From NCBI RefSeq assembly GCF_000740895.1, contig NC_025260.1, positions 1,158,001 to 1,222,000 of the forward strand: a DNA stretch of 64,000 bases. Reading direction: 5' to 3'. This document shows, piece by piece, positions 59,832 through 64,000 of this stretch (position 1 is its first letter; each line of letters opens with the position of its first letter). Source of the DNA: Theileria orientalis strain Shintoku (Eukaryota > Apicomplexa > Aconoidasida > Piroplasmida > Theileriidae). The position numbers and the translations under genes are program-made. The notes beneath the pieces were generated by a model that saw only the letters and a list, made by a program, of their open reading frames with translations, was not told the origin of the DNA and searched no databases.

Positions 59832-62048
59832 TTAAGCCCTGGTAAAGGGGTTCTGGTGAAGAGAGTACGAAGAGGCGACAGGGGCGGAGGCGACGAAGGA
59901 GTCGCGAACGGAGGACTTGGGAAGAGCCCGATCGGAGAAGCCGGGCTTGTCGAACTTCCCAGCGGCAAATTTGTCGTCAGCGTCGTACCTGTCTGTGGCG
60001 TACTTGTCACCAGCATCGAACGCCTCAGCAGTAAACTTGTCGCCATGATGGCCATCGCCAGAGTAGTTGTAGCCAACCTCGTACCGGTCAGCAGCGTACT
60101 TGGCGTCGGCGTCGTACATGTCGCTGGTGTAGCGCTCAGAAGCGTACTTGTCGTCGGAGACGTGCCTGTCGTTAGGGTGCCTCGAGAATCGGGAGTGTCG
60201 GCCGCCGCTGGGGCGCCTCTCCTGGCCGGAGAGAGGATACTTGGGCTCAGCAGGGGGGGAGGCGGCGGGGACGACGTAGCCCTGGTGGTCCTGGTAGTCG
60301 TCGGACTGCTGAAAGTGCTGGAAGTTGCGATGAGGCCTGGGGGCGGCGGAGTAGGCGTTGCCGGAGAACCTGTGGCTGGCGGAGACTCCCTGGGCGTAGT
60401 AGGGCCTGCCGCGAGGGCCGGGCCCAAAGTCAGCACGCTCACTAGAGGGGTGCGGGTGCCGAGGGTCCTCAGGAGAGTAGAACCTGCCGTCGTAGTAGTG
60501 ACCGGGCGGACCGAGGGGAGGCGGAGCGGAGTAGCCTGAGTACGAGCTGGCGTTGTAGTGGCCGTAGTGCGGCTGGGCGCCCTGGTAGTGCTGGGAGTGC
60601 TCGTAGTGGTCTATGCTCTCGTACTCGCTCTCGGAGCCGGAGTAGCTGCTGCCGCTGCTCTCGGAGAAGCTGTGGCGCCTGCCGTAGCCGCGGTGCCTGT
60701 TCGACCTGGAGGAGCGGCCCCTAGGCTCGGCGCCGTGGCCCCTGGAGTCGTACCTGCCGTCATATTTCGAGTCGTGCCTGCGGTGAGGCCTGCGGCCGCG
60801 GGAGCTGTAGCTGCTGTCGCTCCCGGAGCTGCTGGAGCTGCTCGAGGAGTAGCTGCTCTCGCTGTCAGTCGAAGTGTGGTACTTGAAGGAGCTGTCCTCG
60901 CTCTTGCTGCCGGAGTGGCTGCCGACGCGACCGCCGCGGCCTGCGGTAACGCGGGTGGAGGCGAGCTTGGAGGCGCCCTTGTGGCCCTTAGAGGCGCGGG
61001 CACCGGCGAAGCTGTGCTTATAGTAGCTGTCGTTAGTGTTGTTCACGAGGGGGAACGGGTTGAACTCGTCCTCGTGCGTGCTGAAGTTGCTCACGTTGCT
61101 GCCGACGAGGCCGTTGTAGCTGTTGCGCCCGGTGTAGCTGCCTGAGAGGAAGTTGTTCGAGGCGTTGACGGCATGGTTCGGGGTGGCGAAGCGGTTCGCG
61201 CCCGTCGACATGTCGGCGTAGCCGCCCAGGCCGTAGCCGAGGTTCGCGCCGGTTACCTGGTAGTCCGCGAAGCTGCTCTGCTGGTTCCCGAAGAGGCCCA
61301 TGTTGTGCGGGTTGTCCGAGACCTTGAGGCTGTTCCTGAAGAGTCGCGAGAGGAACTTGCGGCCGCTGTGCTTCATCGCCATCTGGTTCATTGCGAGGCG
61401 ACTTGCGGCCTTGCCGTGCATCGCGTAGCTGCCGTGGAGTCCGCCGAAGCCCAGGGGCATCGCGTTAGGCGCGGCCATCTCCTGCGGGATGTTCTTCGTC
61501 TTGTCGAGCACGAAGACCGGCTTGTGGAGCACGTCGGTCTCCACGAAGCCGTTGGTGGAGCCCACGGAGACGAAGCGGTCCCTGATGGAGGCTGCGTACT
61601 TCCTCTTGTCCTGCAAAGTCTTAGAGTCGAGCACGAGCGCGCTCAGCTGACTCGCCTTCTCAATCACCAGCATCGAGAGCTCAGTGTTATTCTTGCCGAA
61701 CTTGAGCTTCGGCAGCGAGTGCAGCACGTCTATGTGTCCGATGATGTCGGAAATGCAGCGCTCCGAGCCGTTGATCGCCAAGTAGTTCAGCAAATTCAGC
61801 CCCTTCTGGATGCGCCTGATCTTGCTGGCGCGCGAGCCCACGCAGCTCCAGGCAGCCTTCATGATGCGGTCGAAGAACGCGTCGTGGTAGGTCGCCTGCG
61901 AAATGTCAAACAGGATCGAGTCTGAGCATCCGACGCTCTCAGAGTAGAGCGCCTCCCTCAGACACTTGTCCAGCTCGTTCGAGGTCATCAGCCTCACGTG
62001 CTGGTTGCTGGAGCCAAAGGCCTCCAACTTGTTTTTGATCGCACGCAT
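59832..62048 (-). CDS. ENTH-domain protein, epsin-like adaptor
   Basis: 738 residues in one exon. The N-terminal ~165 residues form an ENTH-type helical domain: MRAIKNKLEAFGSSNQHVRL, LREALYSESVGCSD, ILFDISQATYHDAFFDRIM, KGLNLLNYLAINGSERCISD, and DKRKYAASIRDRFVSVG. ENTH domains bind phosphoinositides and bend membranes in clathrin or AP-linked vesicle budding. Two NPF motifs (DEFNPFPLV and, at the very C-terminus, HQNPFTRA) are EH-domain ligands and support an epsin-like role. The middle is Ser/Tyr/Arg/Gly/His-rich and disordered. Codons are strongly C/G-ending, making this the most GC-rich gene in the window and leaving long open frames on the opposite strand, which I regard as shadows. Confidence 0.88.
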   Translation of the reverse strand: MRAIKNKLEAFGSSNQHVRLMTSNELDKCLREALYSESVGCSDSILFDISQATYHDAFFDRIMKAAWSCVGSRASKIRRIQKGLNLLNYLAINGSERCISDIIGHIDVLHSLPKLKFGKNNTELSMLVIEKASQLSALVLDSKTLQDKRKYAASIRDRFVSVGSTNGFVETDVLHKPVFVLDKTKNIPQEMAAPNAMPLGFGGLHGSYAMHGKAASRLAMNQMAMKHSGRKFLSRLFRNSLKVSDNPHNMGLFGNQQSSFADYQVTGANLGYGLGGYADMSTGANRFATPNHAVNASNNFLSGSYTGRNSYNGLVGSNVSNFSTHEDEFNPFPLVNNTNDSYYKHSFAGARASKGHKGASKLASTRVTAGRGGRVGSHSGSKSEDSSFKYHTSTDSESSYSSSSSSSSGSDSSYSSRGRRPHRRHDSKYDGRYDSRGHGAEPRGRSSRSNRHRGYGRRHSFSESSGSSYSGSESEYESIDHYEHSQHYQGAQPHYGHYNASSYSGYSAPPPLGPPGHYYDGRFYSPEDPRHPHPSSERADFGPGPRGRPYYAQGVSASHRFSGNAYSAAPRPHRNFQHFQQSDDYQDHQGYVVPAASPPAEPKYPLSGQERRPSGGRHSRFSRHPNDRHVSDDKYASERYTSDMYDADAKYAADRYEVGYNYSGDGHHGDKFTAEAFDAGDKYATDRYDADDKFAAGKFDKPGFSDRALPKSSVRDSFVASAPVASSYSLHQNPFTRA

Positions 62049-63352
62049 TTTACAACAATTGCGGTTTGAGTATAAAACTGTGTTTAAACTTCTATGTTTA
62101 ATTTAAACGATAAAAACGATTTGTAAAAGCCTAGAAACGGTTACGAAACCTTGGGAAAATTAACACGTAACTTTGATGAAGCCTGGCTAAGATTAACGGG
62201 TGTTTTTATAAAATTCAACAGGTTAACCTTAATAATAACTGAATTTTAGACAAAAATAACTAGTTATACAAAAAACAAGCTCGAATTTAAGTTTGAAATA
62301 ACCCTAAATATGAGGCTAAAGTACCAAAAAATAAGACAACAGCTCTCAAATTTAAGGCTTTAAACCCTAAAGTACTGAGATATAACCCGTGGAAAACTTA
62401 AAATGGCGTGATTGGAGTTCTAAATGTACAAATTTAGAACTATATGCAGCAGTGAGTAAAATGTGTAAGTTAAGCTCAAATTTTAAGGAGCTGAGAACAA
62501 TAGCACGGTTGAAAACTAGTTTATTTAAACTAATATGCGTCCCTTTGATGGTTAGGTAAGCAACTTCGAAGAGCAGGTCGCAAAGTTAGTACATGATTTA
62601 AAAGCTCGGTCAAGTGATCTAAAAATTTTACCAAAACCAGTTTTCAAATTGACTGGATTATATAATTTACAGAACTGTGAAGATATGGATAAAAATAAAA
62701 TATACAACAATAAAATACACAGTTGCTAAACTACTATTTAGATTGGCATCTGGGGGCATTTGTCACCAAATATTCATATTATTCTCGCCTTTCTTATCCA
62801 ATAGTATTTGTATTCAATTAATGTAGAATCTATGTTTTAATGGTTTCAGTTAGTCCAATGGTGGCCAAACGTCGTAGTTTTTTGTTTAAATGTGTTCATA
62901 GAACGTTTATCTCAATTTTTTTAATTATAATAGTTTGAATTTAAACATTTTTTACACCTCCATTCTGCGAATATTATTTGCTATTGGATTCTTTAATTTA
63001 TTGTCCTTAAATTTCATAAATGCATCGAATGTGCAACTTGCTTTTACCAATTTATATTTGAATTTTTAATTCGATTTACCTAGAATTTATCGATACAACC
63101 AGCTTTTGTTTATTTTATTTGTCTTTTAAAGTGTTTCGTTCATCATCTATTTTATTTGACTCAATGTTTATTGCAGAATTACTATTTACGCCTTCCCTAC
63201 TATTATCCATTTTCAATACTGGCCACTGGGTTTCATATATTTAAGTATTAATGGCATCAGTGTACGCGCATAAACAAGTAATATTGAGTATAAAAATTAA
63301 ATAGTATGACCGCGTGTGGCTACTTAAAAGCAGCTTATGTGAATTGAACCGG
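62049..63352. other. Intergenic region
   Basis: About 1.3 kb of AT-rich DNA upstream of the ENTH gene and downstream of the RS-rich gene, both on the minus strand. It should hold the ENTH promoter. I see no open frame, tRNA or repeat. Confidence 0.55.
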
Positions 63353-63991
63353 TCAGTCGAGTGTGTAAGATGGATCGGGGCGCTCGTAGCTCCCTGACTT
63401 CCTGCGGTCGTAGTACAGGTCCTCGTCCTCGTCCCCTGGAATGTAGACGCCTCCTGCTCGCGATTTCCAGCCCCGTTTGGTTATGAGTTTCTGTTTGGGC
63501 CTCGAGCGGCTCCCGCCCCTGGACGAGGTGCCGCTGTCGGAATCGGAGTCTTCGGCTCTTTTACTGGGGGTTTTACCTGCACCTTGTTCCGATTTGTTGT
63601 ACAGGCTAGGGGTTTTACTTAGAAGTCTATTCTTTTTAATTTGTGCCTCGTACGACACCCTTTCAGAGTCACTCTCGTAGAGGTCGTGCTTCCATCTGTC
63701 CTCATCCTTACTTTCATGCCTATCACTGGTACTACAGCCCTTATCAGAAATGCTTCTGCCACGACTGCCATTGCTGCGTTTGCGACTACTCCCGTGGTGC
63801 CCAGACCTGTATGCCAAATTCAGGGGATTGAATGGGTCCCTCGGCAAGTCGTTAGATGACCTTGACTCCGCTGAGCTCCTAGATCCAACGGAGGTTCTGG
63901 AATAACTTCTGCTGCGTGATCTTCCAGCTCTTCTGTGACGTTTTCTAATATATTTGTGGTGTTTGCGACTGTGTTTATCTGATGCTCTCAT
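63353..63991 (-). CDS. Arg/Ser-rich basic protein, possibly extended beyond the window
   Basis: 212 residues from an ATG at 63991 to a stop at 63353-63355; the frame is open up to 9 bases from the right edge, so more 5' coding sequence may be missing. The N-part is Arg/His/Ser-rich with RS dipeptides (RAGRSRSRSYSRTSVGSRSS), typical of splicing or mRNA-binding proteins. The middle is Ser/Asp/Lys-rich. The C-terminus (KRGWKSRAGGVYIPGDEDED, then YYDRRKSGSYERPDPSY) looks like a short conserved linear motif. No RRM or other folded domain is visible. An RNA-processing role is likely but unproven. Confidence 0.65.
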   Translation of the reverse strand: MRASDKHSRKHHKYIRKRHRRAGRSRSRSYSRTSVGSRSSAESRSSNDLPRDPFNPLNLAYRSGHHGSSRKRSNGSRGRSISDKGCSTSDRHESKDEDRWKHDLYESDSERVSYEAQIKKNRLLSKTPSLYNKSEQGAGKTPSKRAEDSDSDSGTSSRGGSRSRPKQKLITKRGWKSRAGGVYIPGDEDEDLYYDRRKSGSYERPDPSYTLD

Positions 63992-64000
63992 GCTATGTGA

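Noticed and set aside
60558..61925. Two long plus-strand open frames (195 and 250 codons) opposite the ENTH gene
   Set aside because: They mirror the GC-ending codons of the ENTH gene, have Ala/Val/Gly-rich or Arg/Glu-rich composition with no domain, and lie wholly inside a convincing gene.

Overview
The window is nuclear DNA from an apicomplexan piroplasm, almost certainly a Theileria. The evidence is AT-rich, tightly packed genes with many short GT-AG introns, several secreted proteins with FAINT (DUF529) domains, an apicoplast-type DXS of the isoprenoid pathway, a myosin A tail-interacting light chain (MTIP), and Asn/Ser/Gly/Thr-rich inserts in otherwise conserved proteins. The moderate base composition and the mix of families suggest the T. 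orientalis group, but the species call is an inference.

Layout. (1) 1-4.8 kb: two FAINT genes. One is cut by the left edge. The other is a tandemly triplicated and frameshifted locus. (2) 4.8-19.9 kb: a housekeeping block with tryptophan--tRNA ligase, a TRIP4/ASC-1-type zinc-finger protein, DXS, mitochondrial intermediate peptidase (13 exons), an ankyrin-TPR protein, MTIP and a small multispanning membrane protein. (3) 20.5-25.9 kb: a lineage-specific island with a 660-residue tail-anchored-looking protein, a small secreted FAINT-like protein and a multi-pass membrane protein. (4) 27.2-52.9 kb: a second housekeeping block with a Prp22/DHX8 splicing helicase, an AAMP-like WD40 protein, two tandem choline kinases, a polytopic membrane protein, TFIIS, an unknown three-exon gene, a small Ser-rich basic protein with a large intron, the EMG1/NEP1 rRNA methyltransferase and a POT1-like telomere protein. 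(5) 53.4-59.4 kb: three more secreted FAINT proteins. (6) 59.8-64 kb: an ENTH-domain (epsin-like) adaptor and an RS-rich protein that may continue past the right edge.

Many housekeeping genes are divergent pairs sharing 100-310 bp of upstream DNA (TrpRS/TRIP4, DXS/MIP, DHX8/AAMP, TFIIS/unknown, EMG1/POT1-like). Low-complexity DNA of the same trinucleotide type occurs both in introns and, in frame, inside conserved enzymes. The most notable signals are an identical ~521-bp patch shared by the two otherwise diverged choline kinases, the 845/846-bp FAINT array with a shared frameshift, a 36-bp tandem triplication that multiplies the splice acceptor and last codons of the AAMP-like gene, a 10-residue repeat inserted between helicase motifs I and Ia, and a long GC-richer intron at 46.6-47.1 kb that might hold an RNA gene. 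Exon joins were read by eye from frame, GT-AG sites and family patterns, with no transcript data.
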